NCBI RefSeq assembly: GCF_014874095.1 | Contig: NZ_JADBEB010000001.1 | Coordinates: 2,604,001-2,668,000, forward strand | Reading direction: 5' to 3' | Length of the DNA: 64,000 bases | From: Plantactinospora soyae | GTDB lineage: Bacteria > Actinomycetota > Actinomycetes > Mycobacteriales > Micromonosporaceae | Shown here: positions 1-8,294 of the stretch, one piece after another | How positions within the stretch are numbered: position 1 is the first letter of the stretch | Layout of the letters: every line of letters begins with the position of its first letter | Position numbers and translations under genes: made by a program | Notes under the pieces: model-generated | The model's database searches: none | What the model was told of the DNA's origin: nothing | Seen by the model: the letters and a program-made list of their open reading frames with translations, nothing else

Positions 1-395
1 AGCGCCTGTGGCGTGTACCGGGGGTCCGGTCCGTCGTCGAAGGTGAGCGCCACGTACTGGGAGCCGGTGGTCACCCGGGCGCCGAAGGGCCCGTCCCGTT
101 CCGCCGGTAGCTGGGGTGGGCCGTACGCCTGGCCCGGGGCCAGGTCCTCGTTCCCGGGCCAGGCGGCGGTCGGCCCGGGGGTGCTGGTCGGGGCCGTCGG
201 CGACGGAATCGTGGATCGGGTGTCGGGTGCGGTGTGGGAGCCGGGATCGGCGGAGTTCGCCGACTGGGGGCGGGTACCGCCGAGTGGGCCACCGGGGCTG
301 CCCAGGGTGTGGCCGAGAACGTAGGCGCCGCCCAGGATCGCGGTCGTGACCACCGTGGCGACCACGAGCATGTTGGTCCTGGACAGGGTGGCCAT
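1..395 (-). CDS. Polysaccharide deacetylase (NodB-type), N-terminal part, cut by window edge
   Basis: The reverse strand is open from an ATG at 395 to the window edge, so the C-terminal catalytic part is missing. An N-terminal hydrophobic segment (about residues 9-25) is followed by a Pro/Thr/Ser-rich linker of about 60 residues. The start of the deacetylase fold follows: VALTFDDGPDPRYT holds NodB motif 1 (TFDDGP), where the first Asp is the catalytic base and the second binds metal. Family knowledge: such exported carbohydrate esterase 4 enzymes de-N-acetylate peptidoglycan or chitin oligomers. No clear ribosome binding site precedes 395. An ATG at 372 with AGGA upstream is an alternative start. 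The N-terminus looks like a membrane anchor or signal peptide. Confidence 0.8.
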   Translation of the reverse strand, partial: MATLSRTNMLVVATVVTTAILGGAYVLGHTLGSPGGPLGGTRPQSANSADPGSHTAPDTRSTIPSPTAPTSTPGPTAAWPGNEDLAPGQAYGPPQLPAERDGPFGARVTTGSQYVALTFDDGPDPRYTPQA

Positions 396-565
396 CAGCG
401 GGCCGTTCCGGGAGGGACCGTACGCCGGCCCGCCACCTTCGCCACGACACTCGCTGCTGACACGTCTGCCCCCTCCGGATGTTCCCGGTCAAGGCTACGT
501 ACCAATTGCCCGAATAGAGATAGTTTCTTCCATTGCTGCGAAGATTACTCAGGCCGTACGACGGA

Positions 566-595
566 AGGGCCGCCCCGGCGGTCGCGGGCGGCCCT
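566..595. terminator. Hairpin downstream of glnR
   Basis: A perfect 10-bp stem (AGGGCCGCCC at 566-575, GGGCGGCCCT at 586-595) with a 10-nt loop lies 18 nt past the glnR stop. It has no U-tract, as is usual in high-GC actinobacteria. It probably ends glnR transcription. Confidence 0.6.
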
Positions 596-612
596 CAAAC
601 GATGTCGTCGTC

Positions 613-1326
613 TCAGACGGGCAGCGGTACGCCTTCCGACTCCGGCAGCGGCCGGGAGGGCGGGGTGACGAACTTGTACCCCACCTGCCGGACGGTGCCG
701 ATCATCGACTCGTACTCCGAGCCGAGCTTGGCCCGCAGTCGACGTACGTGCACGTCGACGGTGCGGGTGCCGCCGAAGTAGTCGTAGCCCCAGACCTCCC
801 GCAGCAACTGGTCCCGGGTGAAGACCCGGCCCGGGTGCTGGGCGAGGAACTTGAGCAGCTCGAACTCCTTGTACGTCAGGTCGAGCGGCCGACCCTTCAG
901 CTTGGCGGCGTAGGTGTCCGGGTCGATGGTCAGTTCACCGGCCCGGATCAGTCCGCCGGCCGCCGCGGTCGCGTTGCTGAGTCGGCCGACGGCCAGCCGT
1001 AGCCGGGCCTCGACCTCGGCCGGACCGGCGCTGGACAGGATGACGTCGTCCACGCCCCAGTCCGCGTTCAACGCGATCAGGCCGGCCTCGGTCACCACCG
1101 CCACCAGCGGTACGCCGAGTCCGGTGGCGTGCAGCATCCGGCAGGTTGCCCGGGCCTCGCTCAGTTCCGAGCGGGCGTCGACCAGTACGGCGTCCGGGCT
1201 GGGCCCGGACACGAGGGTGCGGACATCACGTGGCGCGGTACGCACCGAGTGGGGCAGCAGATCGAGGGCAGGCAGCACAACGGACGGTTCGCCTGCGCGC
1301 GCGGTCACCAGCAGCAGGATCTCCAC
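613..1326 (-). CDS. glnR: GlnR, global nitrogen response regulator (OmpR family)
   Basis: 237 residues. The receiver-like domain (1-120) has Asp50 in DAVLVDAR, and the OmpR-type winged helix (about 132-222) contains [20 protein letters not shown] and [13 protein letters not shown]. The typical GlnR blocks VLPALDLL, TADWGxDDV-like NADWGVDDV and [13 protein letters not shown] separate it from MtrA, PhoP and RegX3. Known family role: an orphan regulator without a cognate kinase that activates or represses glnA, amtB, nirBD, ure and related nitrogen genes as a dimer, largely independent of phosphorylation. The GTG start at 1326 has a strong GGAGG six bases upstream. No histidine kinase gene is adjacent, which agrees with orphan status. 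Confidence 0.93.
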   Translation of the reverse strand: MEILLLVTARAGEPSVVLPALDLLPHSVRTAPRDVRTLVSGPSPDAVLVDARSELSEARATCRMLHATGLGVPLVAVVTEAGLIALNADWGVDDVILSSAGPAEVEARLRLAVGRLSNATAAAGGLIRAGELTIDPDTYAAKLKGRPLDLTYKEFELLKFLAQHPGRVFTRDQLLREVWGYDYFGGTRTVDVHVRRLRAKLGSEYESMIGTVRQVGYKFVTPPSRPLPESEGVPLPV

Positions 1327-1584
1327 ACATCACCTCCGTCCCGGCGGCACCGAACGGGCCGCACGGTGGCCAGCGGCGCTCGGCGGTGGCCGGGAGTACC
1401 GCTGGAGACTGGGGTTTGTCCCGGCTTCGCTGGCGGGCAGGTAAGGCCTGAGTTTATCGGAAGTTCCCCGCACTGCTCTCACACGTTTCTCCGATCGTCT
1501 GTGGGATCGGTCATTACGTACAAGTTTCCAAGTCGGCTAAACCGGGATCGGCGCGTCACCCGGTCGGTCTGGCACGATCGAGGC

Positions 1585-2715
1585 GTGTACCCCTCGACGC
1601 CACCGGAGACAGGTCGCGATTCCTGGCCGGACAACCGGCCCGGTCCGGCCGGCCCGCACCGTGCCCCGGACCCTCGCGGCCACCCCGCCGGTCCCGATCC
1701 CCGGGGCGGCCCCTTCGACGGTCCCCGGCCGTCCGACGGTTCCCGGCCGTCCGAGAGTCCGCGTCCGTCCGACGCACCGCGATCCGCCGGTGACCACCGG
1801 TCGACCGACGCCTCCCGGGCGGAGGCCGCCGCCCGGGCGGAAGCGGTCGGCGACCTGGACGAGCAGGACGACGACGAGGAGGAGTTGCCACCCGTACCGA
1901 TCCGTCGGCTGCTGTCGGTGGCGATCGCCGGGTTCGCCGGACTGGTCGGCGTCGGCCTGATCTTCGGGGCGCAGACCGCCGGCCCGGGTGCCCGACTGCC
2001 GTTCACCATGGTCGTCTTCGGCGTGCAGTTGCTGTTCATCCTGGCCTGGACGATGGCCACCCGCCCGCCCGCGTTGCTGCTGGTCGCGGGGGTGTCGGTC
2101 GCGGCTGCCGCCGCCGCCGACGCGGCCGCCGTACTGCCGGAGGTCGCCGCGCTCGGCCCGCTGGGGTACGTGGCCGCGGGTGCCCTGCTGGTCGGGGTGG
2201 TCGGTCAGCTCGTCCGGCGGGCCGACCGGGCCCGGGTAACCGAGTCGCTCGGCGCCACCCTGTTCATCGTGATCGGCGTCGTCTCGTTCGCGACCCTCAT
2301 CGTGCTCAGCCGGATCCCGGTGGGCACCCAGGCGATCATCGTCTGCCTCACCGCGACCGCGGTCGCGGTGACCGTCGCACGGCTGACCGACGCACTGCTG
2401 CCGTGGCCGAGACTGGCCCCGCAGGTGCCGCGCGGCGCGGCCGGCGTGGTGCTCGGGGCGATGCTCGGCACCCTGGCCGCCGCCATCCTCGGCAGCTACC
2501 TGGTCCCGATGACGCCGACCCGTGGCGCGGTGGTCGGGCTGGTCGCGGCGGCCGCTGCGGTGCTGGCCGACCTCGCGGTCGGCTACTCGGAGGCGGGCCG
2601 GCAGATGGCCGGCGAACCGCCGACGATGTGGGTCGCCCGGCACATGCAGGGCCCGCTCGGCGGATTCGCCCTGGCCGCACCGGCGGCCTACGCGATGAGC
2701 GTCTTCTTCCTGTAA
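1585..2715 (+). CDS. Integral membrane protein with acidic/Pro-rich cytoplasmic head
   Basis: 376 residues, divergent from glnR. The first ~110 residues are hydrophilic, rich in Pro, Ser, Asp and Arg, with short near-repeats of the type RPSDGSRPSESPRPSD and an acidic stretch (DEQDDDEEE). About nine to ten hydrophobic segments follow, to the C-terminal SVFFL. I do not recognise the family, and no enzymatic motif is visible. The GTG start at 1585 was chosen because no long open N-terminal extension is plausible upstream. CACGAT sits six bases before it, which fits a leaderless transcript. The stop codon forms the left end of a dyad repeat. Confidence 0.75.
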   Translation: MYPSTPPETGRDSWPDNRPGPAGPHRAPDPRGHPAGPDPRGGPFDGPRPSDGSRPSESPRPSDAPRSAGDHRSTDASRAEAAARAEAVGDLDEQDDDEEELPPVPIRRLLSVAIAGFAGLVGVGLIFGAQTAGPGARLPFTMVVFGVQLLFILAWTMATRPPALLLVAGVSVAAAAAADAAAVLPEVAALGPLGYVAAGALLVGVVGQLVRRADRARVTESLGATLFIVIGVVSFATLIVLSRIPVGTQAIIVCLTATAVAVTVARLTDALLPWPRLAPQVPRGAAGVVLGAMLGTLAAAILGSYLVPMTPTRGAVVGLVAAAAAVLADLAVGYSEAGRQMAGEPPTMWVARHMQGPLGGFALAAPAAYAMSVFFL

Positions 2716-2767
2716 GGAAGGGCCCCTTCTTATCGCTTTTTGTACAGGAAGGGCCCCTTCCTAACAC
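2713..2767 (+). repeat. GGGGCCC dyad repeat, copy A
   Basis: Two arms of the type AGGAAGGGCCCCTTC flank a T-rich loop (TATCGCTTTTTGTACA). Each arm is nearly self-complementary and the arms can also pair with each other. The repeat begins inside the stop codon of the upstream gene. Same family as the repeats at 26850, 35944 and 51321. Here it lies between two co-directional genes, so it may act as a terminator or mRNA 3' end stabiliser. Confidence 0.85.
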
Positions 2768-2867
2768 CGCCCGGGGGCCACGATTGGAGATGTGGCGCGT
2801 CGGGTAGATAGTGGTGCCGGTGACGGTGATCGACCGGCGTACCCGATTTCCGAGAAGAGGCGGCGGC

Positions 2868-3680
2868 GTGGCAGACAGCTATCCGGCAGACGGCGGGACG
2901 TACGGCGAACGGCCCCGTCGGCGCAGGGGCCGTCGGGCGCTCATCATCCTGATCATCCTTCTGCTCGTGCTGGGCGGCCTGCTCGTGATCGCCGACCGGG
3001 TCTCCGCCGGAATCGCCGAGCGGGTCGTCGCCGACCAGGTCGACCAGCAGCTCACCAAGCAGAACGTCCAGTCGTCGGCCCCCGAGGTGACCGTGGGCGG
3101 CTTTCCGTTCCTCACCCAGGTGCTGGGCGGCCGGTACGACTCGATCAACGTCGTGCTCCGGGATCTCCAGGGACCGGTCCAGGGCACCACCACCACGGTA
3201 CGGGTGCCGGAGCTGACGGCCGACGCCCGGAACGTCACCGCGTCGCTCGACACGCTGCGCACCGGCCAGGGCGAGGTCACCGCCGAGACGGTGCAGGGTA
3301 CGGCGACGGTCGCCTACGACAGCGTGGTCGCGCTGATCGACCGCCCCGGGGTGGAGCTGCGGGAGCAGGACGGCAAGCTGGCCGTCACCGCGCCGGTACG
3401 GGTGCCGATCCTGGAGCAGAACCTGACCGTACGGGGCACCGCGAAGCTGACCGTGCAGGGCACCGACATCGTCATCAACTTCGAGCGGCTGACCGCCGAC
3501 GACCTGCCGGACAACCCGGCGATCCAGTCCTTCATCTCCGCCTTCGCCCAGCAGCTCTCGGTCCGGGTGCCCCTGCCGGCGCTGCCGTTCGAGTTGGAGC
3601 TCCAGGAGGTGCGGCCGATGCCGAACGGACTGGCCGTGACGGGAAGCGCCCGTAACGTGTCGCTGAGTGAGGTCAGCTGA
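2868..3680 (+). CDS. DUF2993 (LmeA-like) phospholipid-binding membrane-anchored protein
   Basis: 270 residues: a short Arg-rich cytoplasmic head (RRRRGRR), one hydrophobic anchor (about 24-44, LIILIILLLVLGGLLVI), then an extracytoplasmic DUF2993 domain. The conserved opening runs VADQVDQQL...PEVTVGGFPFLTQVLGGRYD. Family knowledge: related to mycobacterial LmeA, a periplasmic phospholipid-binding factor that affects lipomannan maturation. The GTG start at 2868 is preferred over an ATG-like start at 2811 because AAGAGG lies seven bases upstream and it gives the usual N-terminus. Transcribed in the same direction as its upstream neighbour, from which repeat A separates it. Confidence 0.85.
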   Translation: MADSYPADGGTYGERPRRRRGRRALIILIILLLVLGGLLVIADRVSAGIAERVVADQVDQQLTKQNVQSSAPEVTVGGFPFLTQVLGGRYDSINVVLRDLQGPVQGTTTTVRVPELTADARNVTASLDTLRTGQGEVTAETVQGTATVAYDSVVALIDRPGVELREQDGKLAVTAPVRVPILEQNLTVRGTAKLTVQGTDIVINFERLTADDLPDNPAIQSFISAFAQQLSVRVPLPALPFELELQEVRPMPNGLAVTGSARNVSLSEVS

Positions 3681-3734
3681 TCCGGGGCGTGGACGGGTGA
3701 TCCCGGATCGTGGTCGGCGCTGGGTAACGGCTTA

Positions 3735-3749
3735 GTACCACTGGTACGC
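3735..3749 (+). promoter_or_regulatory. Inverted repeat and -10 of the sulfur leader promoter
   Basis: GTACCA-C-TGGTAC is a perfect 6-bp inverted repeat at 3735-3747. It overlaps TACGCT (3744-3749), a plausible -10 element nine bases before the leader-peptide ATG. No Shine-Dalgarno sequence lies between, so the transcript is probably leaderless. The palindrome could be an operator over the core promoter. Confidence 0.5.
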
Positions 3750-3758
3750 TCCCGAACC

Positions 3759-3836
3759 ATGGGGACGCTCCTCACCAAACGGCGCGCGGTCGACCTGTGC
3801 CGCGTGGCCACCTGCCTGTGTCGCCCCGTCATCTGA
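3759..3836 (+). CDS. Cysteine-rich leader peptide (25 aa), candidate cysteine-responsive attenuator
   Basis: A 25-residue ORF starts MGTLLTKRRAVDLCRV and ends LCRPVI, with three Cys at positions 14, 19 and 21 (CRVATCLC). Small Cys-rich peptides with this LTKRRAVDLCRV pattern are known upstream of sulfur-assimilation genes in actinobacteria. In mycobacteria, Cys-rich leaderless ORFs act as cysteine-responsive attenuators. Here it stands 170 bp before a thiosulfate sulfurtransferase and directly behind a -10-like element, with no Shine-Dalgarno sequence. Inferred role: ribosome stalling at the Cys codons under cysteine limitation changes the folding of the downstream leader RNA. It has no other obvious protein function. 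Confidence 0.8.
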   Translation: MGTLLTKRRAVDLCRVATCLCRPVI

Positions 3837-4006
3837 CGGCGGGGCTGTCTCTGCGTACCCTCTGAGTCCCTTCCACGCCCGGCAGCGGCGCCGTCGCACG
3901 TACCCGTGATCCGTCCAATCCATGGGTCCCGCGCGTGACTTGCGACCACAACATCAGTCGATCCACACGCGCAGGCTCACCACAATCCTCACCAAGGAGT
4001 GATCTG

Positions 4007-4855
4007 ATGAGTCGCGACACCGCACTCGTCTCGGCCGACTGGGTCGAGAAGAACCTCGACGCCCCCGGCGTGGTCTTCGTCGAGGTCGACGAGGACACCA
4101 CCGCGTACGACGGTGGGCACATCGCCGGTGCGATCAAGCTGGACTGGAAGACCGACCTGCAGGACCCGGTACGGCGGGACTTCGTGAACAAGTCGCAGTT
4201 CGAGGCGCTGCTCTCGGGGCGGGGCATCGGCAACGACGACACCGTCATCCTGTACGGCGGCAACAACAACTGGTTCGCCGCCTACGCGTACTGGTACTTC
4301 AAGCTCTACGGGCACGGCGACGTCAAGCTCCTCGACGGTGGCCGCAAGAAGTGGGAGCTGGAGGGTCGTCCGCTGGTCGCCGACGCGGTCTCCCGCCCGG
4401 CGACGCAGTACGTCGCGCAGGAGCCGGACCTCACCATCCGGGCCTTCCGCGACGAGGCGGTCGACGCGATCGGCAGCAAGAACCTGGTCGACGTGCGTTC
4501 CCCCGACGAGTACGCCGGCCGGCTGCTCGCCCCGGCCCACCTGCCGCAGGAGCAGGCGCAGCGTGCCGGGCACATCCCGACCGCGATCAGCGTGCCGTGG
4601 TCGAAGGCCGCCAACGAGGACGGCACCTTCAAGTCCGACGACGACCTGCGCAAGATCTACGCGGAGGCCGGCCTGGACGACGGCAAGGAGACCATCGCGT
4701 ACTGCCGGATCGGCGAGCGCTCCTCGCACACCTGGTTCGTCCTCAAGGAGCTGCTGGGGCACCAGAACGTGAAGAACTACGACGGTTCCTGGACCGAGTA
4801 CGGCTCGCTCGTCGGTGTGCCGGTGGCGCTCGGCGATGAGCCGGGGGAGGCGTGA
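4007..4855 (+). CDS. Thiosulfate sulfurtransferase (tandem rhodanese)
   Basis: 282 residues with two rhodanese domains: an N-terminal one without a catalytic Cys (about 5-130) and a C-terminal active one (about 150-275). The catalytic Cys233 sits in the loop CRIGERSS, the CRxGxR signature of thiosulfate-type enzymes. It transfers sulfane sulfur from thiosulfate to cyanide or thiols in the cytoplasm. The ATG start at 4007 is set by AAGGAG seven bases upstream; an in-frame ATG at 3935 is rejected for lack of a ribosome binding site. It overlaps the DUF1416 gene by 4 nt, matching the cysA2/cysA3-sseC pairing of M. tuberculosis, and lies downstream of the Cys leader peptide. Confidence 0.93.
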   Translation: MSRDTALVSADWVEKNLDAPGVVFVEVDEDTTAYDGGHIAGAIKLDWKTDLQDPVRRDFVNKSQFEALLSGRGIGNDDTVILYGGNNNWFAAYAYWYFKLYGHGDVKLLDGGRKKWELEGRPLVADAVSRPATQYVAQEPDLTIRAFRDEAVDAIGSKNLVDVRSPDEYAGRLLAPAHLPQEQAQRAGHIPTAISVPWSKAANEDGTFKSDDDLRKIYAEAGLDDGKETIAYCRIGERSSHTWFVLKELLGHQNVKNYDGSWTEYGSLVGVPVALGDEPGEA

Positions 4856-5181
4856 GTACGATGACCGCTCCCATCGCCGCCGGTTGCGCGGCCCCGGACC
4901 AGGCGGCTCCGCTGCCCGCGGGTCTGGACCTGGAGAAGGAAACCGTCATCACCGGAGTGGTCAGCGCCGAGAACGGCGAGGCCGTTGCGGGGGCGTACGT
5001 CCGGCTGCTCGACTCCACGGGTGAGTTCACCGCCGAGGTCGTCACCTCACCGGCCGGCCAGTTCCGGTTCTTCGCCGCACCGGGGAGCTGGACGCTGCGG
5101 GCGTTGTCCCGGCACGGCAATGGCGACACCGCGATCACCGCCGGTCGGGGCATCAACGAGGTCGCCGTCACCGTCGGCTGA
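4852..5181 (+). CDS. sseC: DUF1416 protein (SseC-like), partner of sulfurtransferase
   Basis: 109 residues forming a single beta-sandwich-like domain (ITGVVSAENGEAVAGAYVRL, then SPAGQFRFFAAPGSWTLR), resembling a carboxypeptidase-regulatory/prealbumin-like fold. Cys11 sits in GCAAP near the N-terminus. The GTG start overlaps the sulfurtransferase stop (GTGA), so the two are probably translationally coupled. Homologues called SseC always follow this rhodanese in actinobacteria and are thought to work in sulfur metabolism, but the molecular role is not established. A strong terminator follows. Confidence 0.88.
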   Translation: MSTMTAPIAAGCAAPDQAAPLPAGLDLEKETVITGVVSAENGEAVAGAYVRLLDSTGEFTAEVVTSPAGQFRFFAAPGSWTLRALSRHGNGDTAITAGRGINEVAVTVG

Positions 5182-5207
5182 GGCGTACCGGTACTGACTG
5201 CGACACC

Positions 5208-5243
5208 AGGATCCCGCCGATCTGCTCCGATCGGCGGGATCCT
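5208..5243 (+). terminator. Rho-independent-type terminator of the sulfur operon
   Basis: A perfect 15-bp stem (AGGATCCCGCCGATC at 5208-5222 with GATCGGCGGGATCCT at 5229-5243) closes a 6-nt loop, 26 nt after the sseC stop. It stands between convergent genes and can serve both strands. Confidence 0.9.
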
Positions 5244-5250
5244 TGCTGTG

Positions 5251-5275
5251 CGGTGCGGTGCGGTGCGGTGCGGTG
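5251..5275. repeat. CGGTG pentanucleotide microsatellite, five copies
   Basis: Five perfect copies of CGGTG lie just behind the sulfur-operon terminator and 18 nt before the end of the convergent SDR gene. The repeat is non-coding. Confidence 0.85.
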
Positions 5276-5293
5276 CGGAGCCGACCGGATGGG

Positions 5294-6229
5294 TCAGATC
5301 CGGGCGACGAGCATCTCGGTCGAGACCCGCCACAGCCGGGCGGCGGCCTCCGGGTCGAGCGCGTACCCGGCCACGCCCGACTGTCCCGAGGCGCCCCGGA
5401 CGGCCTCGTTGCAGTCCTCGAAGTACCGGCCGCCGACTCCGTCGAGCGCGGGCCAGGTCGCGACCAGTACGGCGGTCGCCGCACCCTGTTCCGGAGTCTT
5501 GAATTCCTCACCGGAGGCCTTCGCGGCGTCGAGCTCCTGCTGGCTCATGTACCGGGTCAGGTTCGACGCGATGATCGCCCCGGGGTGTACCGCGTTGACG
5601 GTGATCCCCGCTGCGGCCCAGCGCTTGTCGGCCTCGACCGCGAACAGGATGTTGGCCGTCTTGGACTGCCCGTACGCCACCCAGGGGTCGTAGTCGCGCC
5701 GCTCGAAGTTGATGTCGTCGAAGTCGATCCCGGCGTTCTGGTGTCCCCGCGAGCTGAGCGACACGACGCGGGACCGACCGGCCGCCGCCAGCGCGCCGTA
5801 CAGGCCGGTGGTCAGGGCGAAGTGCCCGAGATGGTTGGTGCCGAACTGGAGTTCCCAGCCCTGCGGGGTCCGGGTGAGCGGCGGGGCCATGATCCCGGCA
5901 TTGTTGATCAGGATGTGCAGCGGGCCGGTCCAGCCGGCGACGAACGCCGCGATCGACGCCGGGTCGGCGAGGTCGAGCGCGGCGACCCGGACCCGGGTGT
6001 TGCCGGTGCTCGCGCTGATCTGCGCGGCGACCCGCTCGCCGGCGGCGATGTCGCGGACGGCCAGGGTCACCTCGGCGTTGGCGCTGGCGAGCGCACGGGC
6101 GGTCTCGACGCCGATCCCGGACGCGGCGCCGGTGACGATCGCCCGACGACCGTCGAGGTCGATTCCGGCGACGATATCGGCGGCGGTCGAGTGCGCGCCG
6201 AAGGGTGTGGTGATGCGGCTGTCGTTCAT
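5294..6229 (-). CDS. SDR-family NAD(P)-dependent oxidoreductase
   Basis: 311 residues, classical-extended short-chain dehydrogenase. The Rossmann motif TGAASGIG (about residue 40), NNAG, catalytic Ser in VVSLSSRG and the YGQSK (YxxxK) pair are all present. It resembles retinol-dehydrogenase/WW-oxidoreductase-like SDRs; the substrate is unknown. The start at 6229 has GAAAGG seven bases upstream. A much longer upstream reading frame is not needed, since it would run through the operators. It is divergent from the keto-acid decarboxylase gene and shares a control region with two similar inverted repeats, so both genes may answer to one repressor. Confidence 0.88.
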   Translation of the reverse strand: MNDSRITTPFGAHSTAADIVAGIDLDGRRAIVTGAASGIGVETARALASANAEVTLAVRDIAAGERVAAQISASTGNTRVRVAALDLADPASIAAFVAGWTGPLHILINNAGIMAPPLTRTPQGWELQFGTNHLGHFALTTGLYGALAAAGRSRVVSLSSRGHQNAGIDFDDINFERRDYDPWVAYGQSKTANILFAVEADKRWAAAGITVNAVHPGAIIASNLTRYMSQQELDAAKASGEEFKTPEQGAATAVLVATWPALDGVGGRYFEDCNEAVRGASGQSGVAGYALDPEAAARLWRVSTEMLVARI

Positions 6230-6291
6230 TGATTTGCCTTTCTTCCGCTTTCTGGCGAGGTGCCGGGTTCCCGTTTGGTGCCGGAGTATCG

Positions 6292-6344
6292 AACCGGAGC
6301 CTCCTCCGTTACCTGTCCAGGATAACCGGAGCTTTCTCCGGTTG
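6292..6344. promoter_or_regulatory. Paired inverted-repeat operators between SDR and decarboxylase genes
   Basis: Site 2 (6325-6344) is the perfect inverted repeat AACCGGAG-CTTT-CTCCGGTT. Site 1 (6292-6312) has the same left arm AACCGGAG and an imperfect right arm CTCCGTTA. The centres are about 33 bp apart, three helical turns, which suits a cooperative dimeric repressor such as a TetR-family protein. No regulator gene is adjacent, so it would act in trans. The rest of the 301-bp gap (6230-6530) shows nothing else I can name. Confidence 0.65.
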
Positions 6345-6530
6345 GTCGGCCATGCCCTGATGCGCTGGTCACAGCGCCTCAGCCCGCCACGCGCCCCGGG
6401 GGGTACGCCGGCACGCAGGTGTACGACGGGCTGACCGGGGAACCACCGACCGTTCGTACGTGCGGGCGGGCACGCGTTCCGTAGCGGCGGGCGCGGGCGG
6501 ACAGACCGGGACCTGCGACTGGAGGCTGTT

Positions 6531-8261
6531 ATGTCGGGGAACATGCCGACGACCACCACGGTGGGCGAATTGCTGCTCAGTCGGCTTCAGGACCTCGGCG
6601 TACGGCATATCTTCGGCCTGCCCGGCGACTACAACATGGAGTTCCTCGACCAGGTCGAGGAGTTTCCCGGGATCGCCTGGATCGGCAGTTGCAACGAGGT
6701 CAACGCCGCCTACGCCGCGGACGGCTACGCCAGAATGGCGGGGATCTCGGCGATGGTCACCACCTTCGGCCCGGGTGAACTGTCCGTGGTCAACGGGTTG
6801 GCGGGGGCGATGGCGGAGTCGGTGCCGATCGTCTCGATCGTCGGGGGACCGACGCTGGAGATCATGGACCGTCGGGCCGCCATGCACCACTCGCTCGGCG
6901 ACGGTGATTTTGACCGCTGGGTCCGGATCGCTCGGGAGGTGACCGTCGCCCAGGCCACGTTGACGCCCGGGAACGCCGAGGCAGAGATCGACCGGGTGCT
7001 TGACGCGTGCTGGACGCAGCAGCGTCCCGTTTACCTCCGGCTGCCGGGCGACGTGGCCCAGCACTCCATTCCGCTGCCGGCCGGACGGTTCGCCCGGCCG
7101 GTACCGATCGGCGAGCCGGATCAGCTCGACGCGTTCGACACCGCCGCCCAGCGGCTGTTGGCCGGAGCCGTCTGCCCTGCTCTGCTGGTCGGAAACCTGG
7201 CGATCCGGTACGGCCTGGGCGCCGACATCGCCGCGCTGCTCACCGACCGGCACTGGCCGGCCGCGACCCAGGGACTCGGCCGAGGGCTGCTGGACGAAAC
7301 CGGCCCGAACTTCGTTGGTATCTACAACGGTGGAGACAGCGTCGATGCCGTCCGGCAGGTCGTCGAGGGTGCCGACGTACTGGTCTGTGTCGGGACGAAG
7401 TTCTTCGACTGGGACGGTCTGTTCACCGCGGATCTCGATCCGAGCCGGATCATCACGATCGGTCGTCGGGCGAGTTCGGTCGGGGGGAAGGTCTTCGAAC
7501 CGGTCGCCCCGGACGCCGCGCTGGCCCGGCTGCACACCATCGCGCCGGTCCGCGCGGTCGACTGGCCGACGAGTCCCGACCCGAGCCGGCCGGAGGGGGC
7601 CCGGCTCGATCCAGCCAGCAACGCGCCGATCACCCAGGCCCGGCTCTGGCCGGCGATGGCGGCCATGTTCGCCGAGGGCGACATCGTGGTGCCGGAGACC
7701 GGTACCCCCTCCTTCGGGGTGGCGTCGATCAGGCTGCCGCGCAACGCGGTGTGCGTGCAGGCGCCGCTGTGGGGGGCGATCGGGTACGCCATTCCGGCCG
7801 CGTTCGGAGCGGCGACGGCGAGCCCGGAGCGTCGGGTCGTACTCGTCACCGGGGACGGGTCGCTGCAACTGACCGTGCAGGAGATCAGCCGGATGATGGC
7901 GACCGGCCAGCGACCGATCATCTTCGTGCTGAACAACGCCGGCTACACGGTGGAACGGGCCATCGACGGGCCGCACCAGCCGTACAACGACATCGACGAC
8001 TGGCGGTACACGGAGTTGCCGGCCGCGCTCAGCCCGGACGTGGCGGTGGACTCGCACCTGGTCAGCACGGAGGGGGAACTCGCCCGGGTGCTGGCCGGGC
8101 TGGGCGGCGTACCGGACCGACCGACGATCGTCGAGGTCATCGTCGACCCGCAGGACCTGCCGGCCGGCATGCCGCAGTGGGGCAGGGAAACCACGGCGGT
8201 CGACTACCAGACGACCCTCAACGAGACTCCCCGGCTCTCCTGGCAGGGGCTGCCGTCCTGA
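6531..8261 (+). CDS. Thiamine-diphosphate keto-acid decarboxylase (indolepyruvate/pyruvate decarboxylase family)
   Basis: 576 residues, the usual length for the PDC/IPDC family. The N-terminal pyrimidine-binding domain carries HIFGLPGDYN and the activating Glu56 in NEVNAAYAADGYAR. The C-terminal domain has the TPP/Mg motif GDGS...NN (about 440-470: VTGDGSLQL, FVLNNAGYTVER). HH in MHHSLGDG (about 113) matches the catalytic His pair of decarboxylases. Reaction: non-oxidative decarboxylation of a 2-keto acid (pyruvate, indolepyruvate or phenylpyruvate) to the aldehyde. The ATG at 6531 has GGAGG five bases upstream. The divergent SDR could reduce or oxidise the aldehyde product; that is inference. 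Confidence 0.9.
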   Translation: MSGNMPTTTTVGELLLSRLQDLGVRHIFGLPGDYNMEFLDQVEEFPGIAWIGSCNEVNAAYAADGYARMAGISAMVTTFGPGELSVVNGLAGAMAESVPIVSIVGGPTLEIMDRRAAMHHSLGDGDFDRWVRIAREVTVAQATLTPGNAEAEIDRVLDACWTQQRPVYLRLPGDVAQHSIPLPAGRFARPVPIGEPDQLDAFDTAAQRLLAGAVCPALLVGNLAIRYGLGADIAALLTDRHWPAATQGLGRGLLDETGPNFVGIYNGGDSVDAVRQVVEGADVLVCVGTKFFDWDGLFTADLDPSRIITIGRRASSVGGKVFEPVAPDAALARLHTIAPVRAVDWPTSPDPSRPEGARLDPASNAPITQARLWPAMAAMFAEGDIVVPETGTPSFGVASIRLPRNAVCVQAPLWGAIGYAIPAAFGAATASPERRVVLVTGDGSLQLTVQEISRMMATGQRPIIFVLNNAGYTVERAIDGPHQPYNDIDDWRYTELPAALSPDVAVDSHLVSTEGELARVLAGLGGVPDRPTIVEVIVDPQDLPAGMPQWGRETTAVDYQTTLNETPRLSWQGLPS

Positions 8262-8294
8262 GTGGAACGACGGGGTTGTCGCTCGGACTACCCA

